NCBI GenBank assembly: GCA_017590115.1
Contig: JAGGNK010006615.1
Location: 124,001 to 188,000, forward strand
Reading direction: 5' to 3'
DNA: 64,000 nucleotides
From: Montifringilla adamsi
Lineage: Eukaryota > Chordata > Aves > Passeriformes > Passeridae
Under the pieces are notes generated by a model. The model ran no database searches, was not told where the DNA came from, and saw only the letters and a list, made by a program, of their open reading frames with translations. Shown piece after piece: positions 52,586 to 64,000 of the stretch; within the stretch, counting starts at the first letter, position 1; each line of letters starts with the position of its first letter. Position numbers and translations under genes: made by a program.

Positions 52586-52673
52586 GCGCTCCATGCTGAG
52601 TAGAGGGACACGTTCACCTCCCTCGCCCTGGTGGCACTGCCTTTGCTCACGGAGTGCAGCCCGCAGCCGCGGA

Positions 52674-52775
52674 CCGGGACAGGGAGCCGGGACAGGGAAC
52701 CGGGACAGGGAGTCGGGGCATGGAGCCGGGACAGGGAGCTGGGACAGGGAACCGGGTCAGGAAGCCGGGGCAGAC
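52674..52775. repeat. G-rich minisatellite, about 15-base unit
   Basis: About seven diverged copies of a unit like ccgggacagggagc. The plus strand is very G-rich with many GGG runs. Confidence 0.9.
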
Positions 52776-55700
52776 CCGGCGGAGCGGGGAGATGCTTGCG
52801 GGCGCGAAGGAGCAGCGCCGCGGCGATCCAGGGTCCCGGCGGTCCTCTGTTAGTTCTTTTTAAAACTATCGGATATAAGGTAATTAAAAAAGCAGATTTT
52901 AAAATGTCTGGCTTTAATACACTGCTGTGTGAATGGTTAAAAGGAAAAGGACTGCATCATGTCGTACGACTTCCATCTGGCTTTCCCCAAATGCACACGT
53001 CAAGTAACTGAGATCCTGCTTTCCATGAATTCTTGACAGTTCTGTTCTGTTATCCTCATACAGTCACGGAACAATACTACTAGCAGGATCCTCAGTACAA
53101 CCGGGAACTCCTTTGTCTACCTTTTCATTCCTAGATCTGCTAACCATAGGTTTTTGTCTTTAAAACTTTGCTTCCACTACCTACTTTCTAAAACCGAAGA
53201 CAGTTGTTACTATGACTATCCACTTTTTCTCACCGCCCCCGTTTCGTTTTACTTTGTTTACACATTTTCCCGCATATCGGGGGTCCTGGATCCTGGCGGT
53301 GGAGTGGGATCCTGCCAGGGATGGCAGCCCGTCCGGCGTGGTGCCAGCCCTGCGTCTGCCCTTGAGGCGCGGCGCGGGCAGCGTGGGCTCTGCAGGGGCG
53401 AGGGCGCAAGCAAGGTCAGCAAGGCTCCTCGCTGAGCTCGGCTGTCGGACACAGCCCGCAGGATGCTCCTGGGCCGAGCGGAGGGGCTCGGCTGGATGCG
53501 TGCGAGGGGCAGGCAAGGCCTGACGGAGCCTATGTGTTGTTCCCCCTTTTCCCCTTTTCCGGCGGGATGCCAGAGAGCTCCGGAGCCCCGCAGCGCATCC
53601 CCGGGCTGTGCAGAAGCTGCGCACACCCGCAGCGTGGCGTGGGGTGCTGCATCCTGCTGTGGCACAGGAGCCACCATCCTTCCACAGAGCAGAGGCGGCT
53701 GTGTGCTTTATTCCCACAAAGGCTGAAACCCACCCCAGCTTGCAAGAGCTCATGTCCCAGAGTCAAAGAACTACAAACAGTATTGTTCAGCTCCAAGAAA
53801 AATGCTAGAAGGCAGCGTAAGGAGATTTCCTGCCATCTGTTTCTTCCAGCCAGCATCAGTGTGCTTCAGAGAAAGGGCAACATGTAATAAAAAGCAGCTA
53901 CCAACAGTGTAAGAAAAAATATCTTTGTTATTATGAATACATCATAAAATCACAGTCATCTTATACACACTTTAGTATTTTATATATAAATAAAGTGAAC
54001 AGTATAGTTATTGGAATGTGTAAAAGGAACAAACATACAGATTCTTTAAAGTGTGAAATTAACAGAGAGTTGGACTCCACCCCCACCTGTTGTTGCTGCT
54101 CCGGGACTTGGTACATTAACTCTGAAATACTTCTAGGCAGAAGGCTATGCAAGCTGTGATGCTAACAGCAACTCCAGGCACCATCCTAATTCCATTTACA
54201 ATCAATTTTCCTCTCCTTTTCTTATTTAGCCTGACTATATAGTAATTCTTGTGTGTCAGAACTACAGCTTTGCAAGAAAGACTAAACCTTTATGTACTTG
54301 GCACAGTATTGGAAAGAAAATATTTTTCAAGAGTCATGATTTTGTTAAACCCATTAACAATCGGAATTTTCTTATCACTACACACTCTTGCAAATGTTCC
54401 CATTAAATATATTTCTAATATTAATAAAATAACAATTTTTTATTTTCCTTCTGCTTATAATTTGACGTCTTAACATCAAAATAATATTTCTTTCTAATAA
54501 AATTATACATACCATTTATATGAAACAAAGTTGTCATGTGCATAAGCCTGGTAATGACACTAGCCACGAGTGTAGAAGTTTCTACTTTCTTGTTTTGGAT
54601 TCTTGGGAGAGTTTGTTATTTTTGGAGCCGCAGAGTAATAAATAATTTGCAAGGTAATGACTTGAATGGATACCAGTAACAAAACTTAAGATTGGAATTG
54701 ATTCTTCTGCTCTGGCTTTATGAAACTTTTGGTATGCTGAAGAAAATGACACTTTTCTGAACCTTTAAGTGTTTACCCCAAAATCTGAATGAAATGTTGC
54801 TGATACAATGTTTTATGAGTTACCACACAGGTAATCAGAAATGAGAAAGTTCCATGCAAAGATCTCAGCTGGATATGGACTGAAGGCTGACCCTTCACAG
54901 CCAGCTGTGCTCAGAGGGACTCTCCCTGCTGCAGGAATTCCTGTGTCATGTCTGGTGGTCTTTGCCATAGTGTTCCCTCCTTGCTGCTGGGACTCAAACA
55001 GTTTTGAGACAGGAAATCTGGGCAGAGGAGGGTAACAACAAGGGCAGACCCAAGGAACACATTCTGTCAGCTTTCCTTTTTTAAATACTGTGAAAGCCAA
55101 TCATGCCAGGTCCAGAAAGGGAAGTCATTGAGGTTTCCATTCAGAAAGGCATGCAAACATGTGCTATGTTTATATTAATGAATCTGTAGGACAGCTTGCT
55201 GTACTTACAGCAAAATATGTATTTTATCTGCTTTTCTGGTCCATTCTCAGAATAGCTCTTCCCCAGGCACTTTTACACAGCAGGGCAGTTGTCACCTCTC
55301 CCTGAAATTTAATGGTCAAACTGTGGGAACTTCACATTTGGTGTGTGCCTCTATTCTGAAAAGCAGAACTTAGAACTAAAATAAGTGCCTTTTTTTTTTA
55401 ATACATCACCTTGTGGGCAGTAGGCAATAGTATTTAGTTTGTATGTAGGAAGTGGCTCATCTAACAGAAGTTAGATCATTCAGTATCTGATGGTCAAAAA
55501 CCTGCAGCTACTAATTCTCTAGTGGGAACCAGCCTGATCCAGCAGGGCACAGTGGTAAACATATGCAAGGGTTCCGTAATTTGCTAGACTTAAAAATACA
55601 TTTGACATTTAACAAACTTCATTAAAATTGCATATTCATAAATGACTTAATTTACACTCAGTTGCCTGCTTGAAATTAAGAAAATAAGACACTAATGCCT

Positions 55701-57008
55701 CAGTTCATGCTATCTTTGAGGTTTTTTCCAGCCTGCTGCATATAAGACCATCCCTATTTTGGACACAGGTACCTTCCTCAAGTCTCTCTTATTACGTGAT
55801 TCACAAGATTACTTGGATCTGCAGCTGCTGGCAGAGCTCCTCCCAGACAGAGGAGAAGCCCAAGGACCACAGGGTTAAATCACTATAATATTTTTTCAGC
55901 TATCCCCATGACTTAGGCATTGCTTTGTAAATACTGATACAGATATAACGTGAAAAGAACTACAGAACACTCATGTTATTAAAAGCTAATGCCCTGGCTT
56001 GTGGCTTAGTGGCAGTGAGATGTTGGAAAATGGCAACAGGAATGAACACATCCTCTTAAGACAATACACAGAAGTTATGGAAAAGTCTAGACAGCCAGCT
56101 GTTTATGCAGCGGACCTGTACTGATGCTGTCAGGATTACACCAACTGTCTTTTGGCCCAGGGAATATGGAATGGAATCCAAACCTTTACGTATTATCTGA
56201 AAAGGCCCTTCTTATATTTTTACCTGTATTTATTCTACTAGAACATGCAAGCCCTGAAAAACATGGCAAAGTAACAATTTTCTCTTTGCATTTGTGACAT
56301 GGACACTACCAAACACCAAACATACTGTGGAAGTAGCAGCTACACAGACACAACATTGAAATTTTGTGCTTAATATACTCCTTTATATTCTAAGCATGGC
56401 AAAGTCCTCAGCAGCTGTAGTAATCCAAAAGAAATGGCAACATACATCATCCATGAGGTATGGTATAACTTGTGCATCCAATTTTCCAGTGTAAATAAAG
56501 GGCACTCCCTTTTATCCCCATTCACAAGTATAAGATCCCATGTGCAGTACCTCACCTTAGCCATCCTCGTACCAGTTGAAATGTTTTGTCATGTGCACTC
56601 CTGCACCTACTCACACTCCTCATACACCCAGCCAAACACACTGCCACTCTGTGTTCCACTTTGGTGAAAGCCATTTAGGTTGGTCTCATGCAGCAGAGGA
56701 ACAAAACAGGTGGAAGCTCTTTGCAAACATGAGGCCTTTCTCTGGACTTGATTTCACTCAGACTTCAGAATTTCACCAAGGAAGACATGCACCTGCAGGA
56801 GGTCAGAACCTGACTCTTTCTGCAAGGCTGGGATATATTTTGTTCTTGCCAATAAGCCTGCTTGATTCACTTTTGATTTGGTTTCCTGCTTTAAACATCC
56901 CCTTTATCTTGATTATCTTTGTGTAATGTATGCAACACGAATCTTGTTGAGAAGTCTATCTGGCCTTCACACTGAGCAGTGGGACAATGGTAAAGAAAAA
57001 GTGGTGTT

Positions 57009-57042
57009 TGTGTGTGTCCTAAAGTAGTTTAGGACACACACA
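57009..57042. repeat. Perfect inverted repeat, 15-base arms
   Basis: Arms starting tgtgtgtgtcctaaa are separated by gtag and are exact reverse complements, able to form a hairpin. It may fall within the CCBE1 3' UTR. Confidence 0.95.
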
Positions 57043-57616
57043 TCTTCTGACTGTCTTTGAACAGTACTCTAGCAACACAAAGCCAAATAATTTACTGATT
57101 AAGCAGCAGCACCCTTGTATAACCCTTCAACGTTTTTTTGTTTTCCTTTTTCTGCCTTAATGAGGCGTAACAGAAGGCATGTCTCACTTACAGGTAGCCT
57201 CTGCCGTGAAACAGGGGTCCACTTCTCACACTCCTAAGCCTGGGGACAGTAGCTGGAGACTTGAGTTTAGTGGTATAATTCATATGCATTCATAAAGGAA
57301 CTGTGGACCAAGGCGTTCATTATCAACATAATTCAAGGATGATGTTCAGCTAACCCTTTGTCCCTGGCAAAATTTGTGTACTGGGTCATTTGGACATAGA
57401 ATGCAAAGTAGTCAGATGGAATGCTGTGGTCTGTGCTATTAGCTAGAGCATGCCTTAATCATATTATATGCTAAGAGGGTTTTTTTGGTGGTCTAGGTAC
57501 AAAGCACAGTGCAGGCTTGGCAGTATGGAATTTCTGCAAGGAGGCTACCATGAACCAGGAAAGCTACAGTACAGGCAGCATGGTTCAGGAAAAGCAGAAA
57601 GAAAAATGGAAAATAA

Positions 57617-57670
57617 TATATATATATATATACACACATACATATATATATATATATATGTATATATATT
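57617..57670. repeat. TA-rich dinucleotide microsatellite
   Basis: Alternating ta and ca/gt runs next to the end of CCBE1; a simple repeat. Confidence 0.95.
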
Positions 57671-57736
57671 ACATTGTCAGTGCATTTTTTTTATATTGAA
57701 GAATTCTAAAGAGGCTTTGTTTTTCAGGAGGAATAG

Positions 57737-57970
57737 CTAAGGATGGTCTGCCTTCCGTATCCTGGTGTTTCTGGATGTTGCCCGTGGTTTGTAGTCTTCT
57801 CCGGATCCAAAGTCTACTGTGTCGTGATAGTTTGTGAATTCCTGAGGTAATGGAAACTCTTCTGTTGATGAATGAGTCCTGTGTCCAAACACTCGCTCTT
57901 GCAGCTCAGCGATGTCGTTTCTGATGTCTGCCATCATCAGCAATAGGAAATCAAATGAACCCGGTGGGCC
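57737..57970 (-). CDS. CCBE1: CCBE1 last coding exon
   Basis: Encodes 77 residues and a stop. It begins [20 protein letters not shown] and ends [17 protein letters not shown] and EEFPLPQEF match human CCBE1 closely. Acceptor GTGACTGCAG. Confidence 0.96.
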   Translation of the reverse strand, partial: GPPGSFDFLLLMMADIRNDIAELQERVFGHRTHSSTEEFPLPQEFTNYHDTVDFGSGEDYKPRATSRNTRIRKADHP

Positions 57971-60900
57971 CTGCAGTCACAAGGCACTGCCATTAATAAC
58001 AATCCACCTTGCTCTTACAGTTTTCAAACTGGCTGATAGAATTACTCCTGCAGGGGCTGTTCAGTAAAATTCTGCTTTGTATAGTTGCCAAAAGCTAATG
58101 GTCTGTTTTTTAACCACTTTTGATCAGGAAACAATTTTTGAAAGAATCAGATGTTTTTGCAGAGTTTACATTTACAAGATGGTCAGCCCTTTTGTCACTT
58201 AATTCCTTTGCATCATAAGAATATCTTTGGAACTCATGGGAATAGAGGAGATTAATCTTGGTTTCTTGTCTTCTTGCTTATTAAACTGAAGTACATTACA
58301 TTCTTAGAATGACCAATCAACAAATTATTTTAAGACTGCTATTATTTGTCAAGTGTCTTTTCAATACGGTAACCTTGCTGCTGTCCATCACTTACTAAAT
58401 ATATTGGTAATTACAATGCAGAGAGTATCTGATTTTAGAAAATCATTATTTCTTTTTATTAACAGTAAAATAAACTGTTAGTACTGAGCACACTCTCCAG
58501 GCACACTCTTAAAAATCAACTCCACCGATGAGAAAATACCATAAATAAATGGATAGAATCATAGAGTGATTTGGGTTGGAAGAGACCTTAAAGACCATGT
58601 AGTCACAGCACTTCTGCCATGGGCAGGGGCACTTTTCAATAGACCAGATTGCTCAGAGCCCCATCCGCTTGGCCTTAAGCACTTGAAGGGATGGGGCACC
58701 CACAGCTTCTCTTGGCAACCTGTGCCAGTGTCTCACCACCCTCACAGAAGATATCCTAATATCCTAATATCTAATTTAAACCTGCCTTCTTTCAGTTTGA
58801 AGCCATTCCTTTGTCCTGTCACTACATGCCCTTGTCCCTCTCCATCTTCTTTGTGGATTCCCTTCAGGTATGCCATTAAGTCACCCTGAAACCTTTTCTT
58901 TTCCAGGCTGAAAAATCACAGCTCTCTCAGCCTTTCCTTATAGGAGAGGTGCTCCAGCCCTCTAATCAACTTGGTGGCCTCCTCTGGACTTGCTTAAACA
59001 GGTCCATGTCCTTCCTGTGCTGGGGACCCCAGAGATTTTTTAATCAAGTCACCTGAAAACAGATTGCCAATATTCATTCCTTCTTCTGGAACTTAAAACC
59101 TCTAGTTTCCCAAATCTGAGAGAGGTGAGGGGCAGGATTTTAAAAGGTTGCAGGTATCAAATTCCTACTAGGAGCAGAGGTTGAACTGTACTAAGTAGTA
59201 CCCTGCATGGTTCTGCCTTCCAAAGGTGTCTCAGCACCACTGTAAGGCAGGGGTGCACCTACTGCCTTTGGTCACACACCCAGCAAGGGAAGAGATTTGT
59301 AGGCAAAAACATTTGAATGAAAACAAGTAATTACTTTTTTTCCAATATCATTTTCTGTGTATGTAAATGATCTGTTATCTTGGCACAGTAGTTTTTTTTT
59401 TCCTTTAACTTTCGTCTGACCTGTGGTTAGTAGTCAACATCACTCTGTTGTAGAAATTCCTCCTGTGTGGAATACTTACAGGTATCCCCTTTGGTCCTGG
59501 TGCTCCTCGCTCCCCCTGTAATCAATACCACCTCAGTTAGTTTGCTGTGACTAAAGCATATTAAAAAGTTTGCTTCTGCAGCCTCATTTACTGTCCCCAG
59601 ATCAAGAATCAGCAGCTTGTTTGGAAAAAGAAAAGGGAGTGAAGGAGAAATGCAAGGAAATTGCTGCTGATTCTAGTGGGAGCAGAGTGGGGCATTTCTG
59701 ATATTTCTCCTGAACAGTAACAAGTGAATAAATGAACAGGAAGAATTAACAATGAATGAAAAGGGCTAAAGCATCAACATTTCTTCATGGAAAAGCCGAA
59801 AGAGCTGAAGAGAAAGAAAATAATTCTGTGTGACAAATAGCCTGGCAGGACTATTTGCAAGACTTCAGGAATGGCAAACACAAAACAGCAGAAAGATGAC
59901 ATGAAGGAGTGGGACAACAGGATGATTTCATCTTAACAAAGGAAATGAGGTAGTAAAAGGGTGTGACTACAAGTGTGTAGAGTCTCTCTAGCAAGCCTGC
60001 ACTTCACATGTGCATGTGCCCATCTTATGGAAATTAGTACCTCTCCTCACCTTGCTACCATCTCTCCCTGGGGCGCCAGGTGGGCCCTGCAAGAGAAAAT
60101 AACGTATCAGAAGGGTGTGAGAAGCTGTGGAGCTGAGGGCACTTGTGCAGTGCACGGCAGGAGACAGGAATACTGACCACAGGGCCCCGTCTGCCCTGCT
60201 TAATGTGCGATATGTCTGGAGACGGGCCCATTGGTCCCATTGATCCACGAGGGCCTGGCTGTCCAGGAGGTCCAGGTGATCCAGGAGCTCCTTGACTCCC
60301 TTTAGGTCCTGGAGGCCCTGAAATCAAAAGCAAAAGTTACCTGCCAGGGAAAGCCTTCACAACACTTCATCAGTGCAAGAAGTGGGGAATGACTTTTTTT
60401 TAAAGAGCCAATGGGCTGGTTACTTAAACACACCCAAATCCACAACAACACAACCAATTTATCTGCACCTGCACATCAGCAGCCATCTGAGACATCATTA
60501 ACCCTTGTCACAGTTGCTGCAAGAGATGACCATCAAACAATTAAATTTTGTGTGTAACAAGAATTTGAGTCTGCCAGGTGCTTAGGGACACAGACTGGGA
60601 ATGAGAAGAAAAGCACAAATGCCTCATTTTCACACAAAGAAGAACAAATCACATTTAGGAGCATCTCATAAAAATAAAGCCTCAAAAAACTCATGGGAAT
60701 TTTGTGTCATGGGCACCTACATGACTGACACAAGAAAGTTCTTTCTAGTGGGGGGCTGCACCTCTCTTTTGCCCAGTGCAATTGCCAATGTGTTGGGGGG
60801 AAAAGGGGCTCTGTTCTTCCATTTTGTTTTATATGATTTTCAGCTTCTGCTGGTTCAGCAGAGCATGTGACTTTTTAGGAAGCACTCAGGCAACAAAACA

Positions 60901-62415
60901 TGTTTAGCTCAACAGAAACAGTAGGAAACATAAACCAGAAAATCAGGCACCTGAAACAGCATTTGCAGACAATAAAAACCATTAAAATGTCACTAACTGA
61001 AACACTCTGTGATTAGAGGGGGAAACACTTCTCTTCATACTGAGGGCACATGAAAAACATAGAGAATAAAAGGCAGAGAGTAAAAAGCATTCAGCAGGAC
61101 TGAATATGTACAGTGAGGATTTTCAAAAGGAGACAACTCAAGTTCAGTGATGACTCCCTGGGACTCTCCCTAGGGGAGGGCAGCAAAGGAAGTGAGCAAG
61201 GGTTTTAAGGGTTTTAAAGGTTTTTTAAGGGGTGGTTTTCAGATTTCTACAGTACCTCGGACAGCTCAGTCAAGGGGAAACCCAGTGGGTGGGAGACCTG
61301 CAGGGTCAGGCCTACCTTGGAGGAACTGCAAAGCAACACACTCCACCCTTCAGAGTCTGGTGTGGAACTTCTAAACATACTGTCCTAGCACTTGTGATGA
61401 ACTGAAGACTGAAGATACTCGTCCTCCAGGAAAATGAGATAATGACTCAGAAAACAAAGCAACATTGCAAAAGGGGTGTAAATGGGAAGGTGGGGTGCGG
61501 TTCAGGAGGGAGTAAGTCAATCCTCATGGGGAATATTTGCCAGTACTCTGTAAGAATCCTGCTGAAATCCAGCACAATGCTTGGATTTATTGCTGACCCT
61601 AAATTAGATTTGCATTCAACATGATTTGCAAAATTTTGAGTATTGATGGCCACCAGATGCGAGGTGTCTGGATTAAGTTTGGGCTTTAGGATTTCTCTGT
61701 TTTTCATGGTTTTTCAAATGATAACTTAGCAAAGAAGGTGTGAGTGGAGTTATACTTTTCAGATCCCTTTCAATCTGGGATACAACATAAAACCAACAGA
61801 TGAATCCTTGCAAATCAGACAACGAAAAATAAAAGAGTTGGCACAAACTCCTACAAACTGAAAGCATATTTTTCCTCTACTACTGGCTGTGAGCTAAAGC
61901 AATAGATATTCCTGAAATGAAATGGAGAGTGTTTTAAGACAGGATTGAATACAGGAAATGACAACAGAAGCAGGTGAGATATCCCAGGGAGAGGAAGAAA
62001 TTTAACACATACAGGACCAACACAGCTTGCACGCCAAGAAACACATGGAGTTACAATGGATGATGTCAGACAGTTGGCAGAGGCTGACCACAGCACCCAT
62101 AAAGTTTTCTTGTTTGGCTGGTTTTTTTAATTTAGCACAAATGCAAACATAATATATCAATCAAAATATGAAATATATGAAATCATATGATATGAAATGA
62201 AATATGAAATCGCACTGGCAGACTGAAGTTTACTTTTTTAGTCCTAAACATTCCTGTGCAACAGTCCTGCACGTTTCCACCCCTCTGGTATTACCTGGAG
62301 GGCCTGGTTGGCCAGGCTGGCCTGGGGGGCCAGGGATATATGCATTAGAGGCAAGCACTTTTTCACCAGTGATTTGCTTGCTAAGATCAGCAGCATTATT
62401 TGGCAGCAAAGCAAC
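57737..62415 (-). CDS. CCBE1: CCBE1, C-terminal collagen-like half (spliced, 5' part outside window)
   Basis: Five minus-strand exons join in phase: 62295-62415, 60178-60317, 60051-60086, 59480-59515, 57737-57970. They encode a linker, two Gly-X-Y collagen-like stretches split by [16 protein letters not shown], and the conserved C-terminus [20 protein letters not shown], then VFGHRTHSS and [13 protein letters not shown]1 is a secreted extracellular-matrix protein that promotes ADAMTS3 cleavage of VEGF-C and is required for lymphatic growth. The collagen-like part is known to matter for that activity. The signal peptide and EGF domains lie past the right edge. The closing residues differ from the human ending, as expected for bird and mammal. 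No frame is broken. Confidence 0.94.
58553..59045 (-). mobile_element. CR1 LINE 3' fragment
   Basis: Begins atagaatcatagagtgattt, then gggttggaagagacc, and ends ggtccatgtccttcctgtgc. About 490 bases of reverse CR1 3' end in a CCBE1 intron. Confidence 0.94.
59480..59515 (-). CDS. CCBE1: CCBE1 exon: 36-base collagen exon
   Basis: Encodes [12 protein letters not shown], four Gly-X-Y triplets. Acceptor GATTACAG, donor CCT|GTAAGT. Confidence 0.9.
60051..60086 (-). CDS. CCBE1: CCBE1 exon: 36-base collagen exon
   Basis: Encodes [12 protein letters not shown], four Gly-X-Y triplets. Acceptor CTCTTGCAG, donor AAG|GTGAGG. Confidence 0.92.
60178..60317 (-). CDS. CCBE1: CCBE1 exon: collagen-like repeats with interruption
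   Basis: Encodes [30 protein letters not shown], then the interruption [16 protein letters not shown], a conserved CCBE1 feature. Donor GTG|GTCAGT. Confidence 0.94.
62295..62415 (-). CDS. CCBE1: CCBE1 exon: linker and first Gly-X-Y repeats
   Basis: Encodes [20 protein letters not shown], then [13 protein letters not shown]. It ends in phase 1 with a split Gly codon that the next exon completes. The acceptor is TCTTGGCAG, directly next to a 37-base T run. Confidence 0.92.
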
Positions 62416-62424
62416 CTGCCAAGA

Positions 62425-62468
<44 letters not shown>

Positions 62469-62472
62469 AAGA

Positions 62473-62515
<43 letters not shown>

Positions 62516-64000
62516 ATGTAAGACCTTCATTGTTCAGCCAGGAAAATTACATTCTTATTTAAGCTTTCATGTGAACAAACAGCTATTTAAATATTTCAGG
62601 AAAATATAACGAATTTATTCATATCCTTGATTGATATAATCAGAAGAACATTCTTATTCTGTGAGTCATTCACTTTTCAAGTCACTTTGGAAATACTGCA
62701 AGCCAACAGAGGACAGAAGAAATTCAGGAGGGATACAGCAACAAATTTTGAAAAACTTGAGTCTCATTACTGCTTCTCAGGAAACCTGGTTTTCCTTATT
62801 TGAAGTTTCCTCTATTCATTTAATGCCTTTCTCAGGGCAATATTAGCTCAGATATTTAAGTCCTGAATTGCTGCACAAGCCACTAACTTTTCATGGGTTT
62901 AATGAGAACCCTAAATCCTTTGTGAATCTGGCTCTGGAAAGTGACCACACTGTTTAACCCATCAGATGTCTGGATTTGCTCTGCACAGAGACAAAGATAA
63001 AGTAAGTGAGAATGCAAGCAGAATTGCTCACTACAGTTTCAACTGCCATTATCCATTACCTGTTTAATTATCCATTATCTGTTTAATTATCCATGAAACC
63101 TTCATCTATCCAGTTGAACACATTTAATAATTAAGAAATAGTCTGCAAATGTTTAGTCTCTTAAGAGGCAGCTGAAGTGTGCCTGGAGGAGCCAGGAGGC
63201 TGGTATGCAGTGGGGAAAGAAGTTTATTAGTGGCAAGTGGCTGCATGTAGCCTTAGGGATCTTGCACTGCCAAATTGGAAAACTATTTCAGCAATAGCAG
63301 TGCAGACCTACCCCTGGGTGAACTTTGTTGCCTCTTGAATGAACTTGGCTCATTGGATAATTTGATGCTGAATTCTGCAGCCTTTGCCTGTGAGAGCTGC
63401 ATTGAATAATATAGATGATGACTCCTGCTAATTGACAAAGCTTTTCATCAGCTATCTGGAATTCTCTGAGCTGGGCTGTTCTTAAGACTCCTACCTATTT
63501 CTGTAATTATTTGACATACATTCTTCTGCTATTACTGGAAACCTAATGTTTGTAATGCACAGGAAAAAAACACAGTGTAATGCACCTGCAGTACCTACTT
63601 GAACTGGGAAAACTTCCTTTGGCAAACAAGCTATTGCTTAAGGATTACAATTTAAAGGCAGGCTGTGCTGCTTGTAGTTTGGGGTTGAATGCACAGAACA
63701 GCTCTGAAGAGAAAAAGAGGTCAGGAAAAAAAAAGCTGGAGATGCTGAGCTAGTTCTTGGTGGCATTTCCGAAACACCAGTTTGATTATGAGACTGGAAC
63801 TCAAAATGTGATAACAGAAACACAAGATTTATCAGCTATTTGTGAGTTAGGTTTTGGAGAGAACTGCAGTTCCAAAAACCAGATGACTGCACTATAGGCA
63901 AATTAAGAATCATGATGTAAGCTTAGCAAAAAATTGGTAGATTCACTCCACCCCTGCAGAAATCCATGGCAGGGTGAACTCATATTTTCACAGAAGTCCC
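62416..64000 (-). other. CCBE1 intron sequence to the window edge
   Basis: AT-rich, no exon recognised. A 19-base direct repeat (unit atccattacctgtttaatt, with one change) occupies 63051-63088. Confidence 0.7.
62426..62512. repeat. Two long poly-A tracts at a CCBE1 splice acceptor
   Basis: About 37 and 34 A residues separated by ttttacaagaactttt. On the gene's strand they are T runs, and the first forms the polypyrimidine tract of the exon that starts at 62415. Confidence 0.97.

Larger units (their letters stand above)
52786..57736. other. No further gene recognised between MRPL17 and the last CCBE1 exon
   Basis: A GC-rich patch at 53270-53680 carries long but unsupported open frames. The rest is AT-rich and may include the long 3' UTR of CCBE1. 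A TA/CA microsatellite (57617-57670) and a hairpin (57009-57042) are present. Confidence 0.6.

Noticed and set aside
53181..53753. 190-residue minus-strand open frame in a GC-rich patch
   Set aside because: Composition-driven; no domain, no supporting splice sites, and overlapping frames on both strands are equally open.
62204..62562. Lysine-rich plus-strand open frames
   Set aside because: They are translations of the poly-A tracts, antisense to a CCBE1 exon.
63051..63088. Direct repeat suspected as a CRISPR-like or regulatory array
   Set aside because: Only two copies of a 19-base AT-rich unit in a vertebrate intron; simple duplication.

Overview
This is nuclear DNA of a vertebrate, almost certainly a bird. 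Spliced genes with GT-AG introns are spread through dozens of degenerate CR1 LINE fragments, the dominant avian repeat. The CR1 3' ends (tcatagaatggtttggg types) lie in both orientations. A long LTR-like repeat and a solo LTR resemble endogenous retroviral elements I associate with songbirds. ARHGEF39 (human 9p13.3) and CCBE1 (human 18q21.32) together point to avian chromosome Z, because both human segments correspond to it; this is inference from remembered synteny.

Layout. 1-11236: no gene recognised; CR1 remnants. 11237-35067, minus strand: an unconventional myosin of about 26 exons, nearly complete but lacking its extreme N-terminal motor exon(s). I could join every exon in phase. The protein order is motor (P-loop, switch I, switch II, actin-binding region, converter), one IQ motif, a short Glu/Gln/Arg-rich helix, a proline-rich linker, a complete SH2 domain, and a basic C-terminal tail. 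34860-35420: GC-rich island with an AGAACT hexanucleotide repeat. 37826-49626, plus strand: ARHGEF39, a small DH-PH RhoGEF, complete in nine coding exons (338 residues). 51324-52026, minus strand: MRPL17, complete in three exons (168 residues), with a CpG-rich start and a ZNF143-type promoter motif. 57737-62415, minus strand: the last five coding exons of CCBE1 (collagen-like repeats and C-terminus); its EGF exons lie beyond the right edge.

The most interesting item is the myosin with an SH2 domain. It predicts an actin-based motor whose tail binds phosphotyrosine directly, linking motor recruitment to tyrosine-kinase signalling. I know of no human myosin with this layout. I have an uncertain memory of an SH2-tailed vertebrate myosin class (class XXVIII in one published scheme), so it may be catalogued yet poorly characterised rather than wholly new.

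The four genes do not form an operon-like unit. ARHGEF39 (Rho-family activator) and the myosin (actin motor) are divergent neighbours and both concern actin, but nothing in the sequence shows shared function. Most open frames elsewhere are chance frames through repeats.
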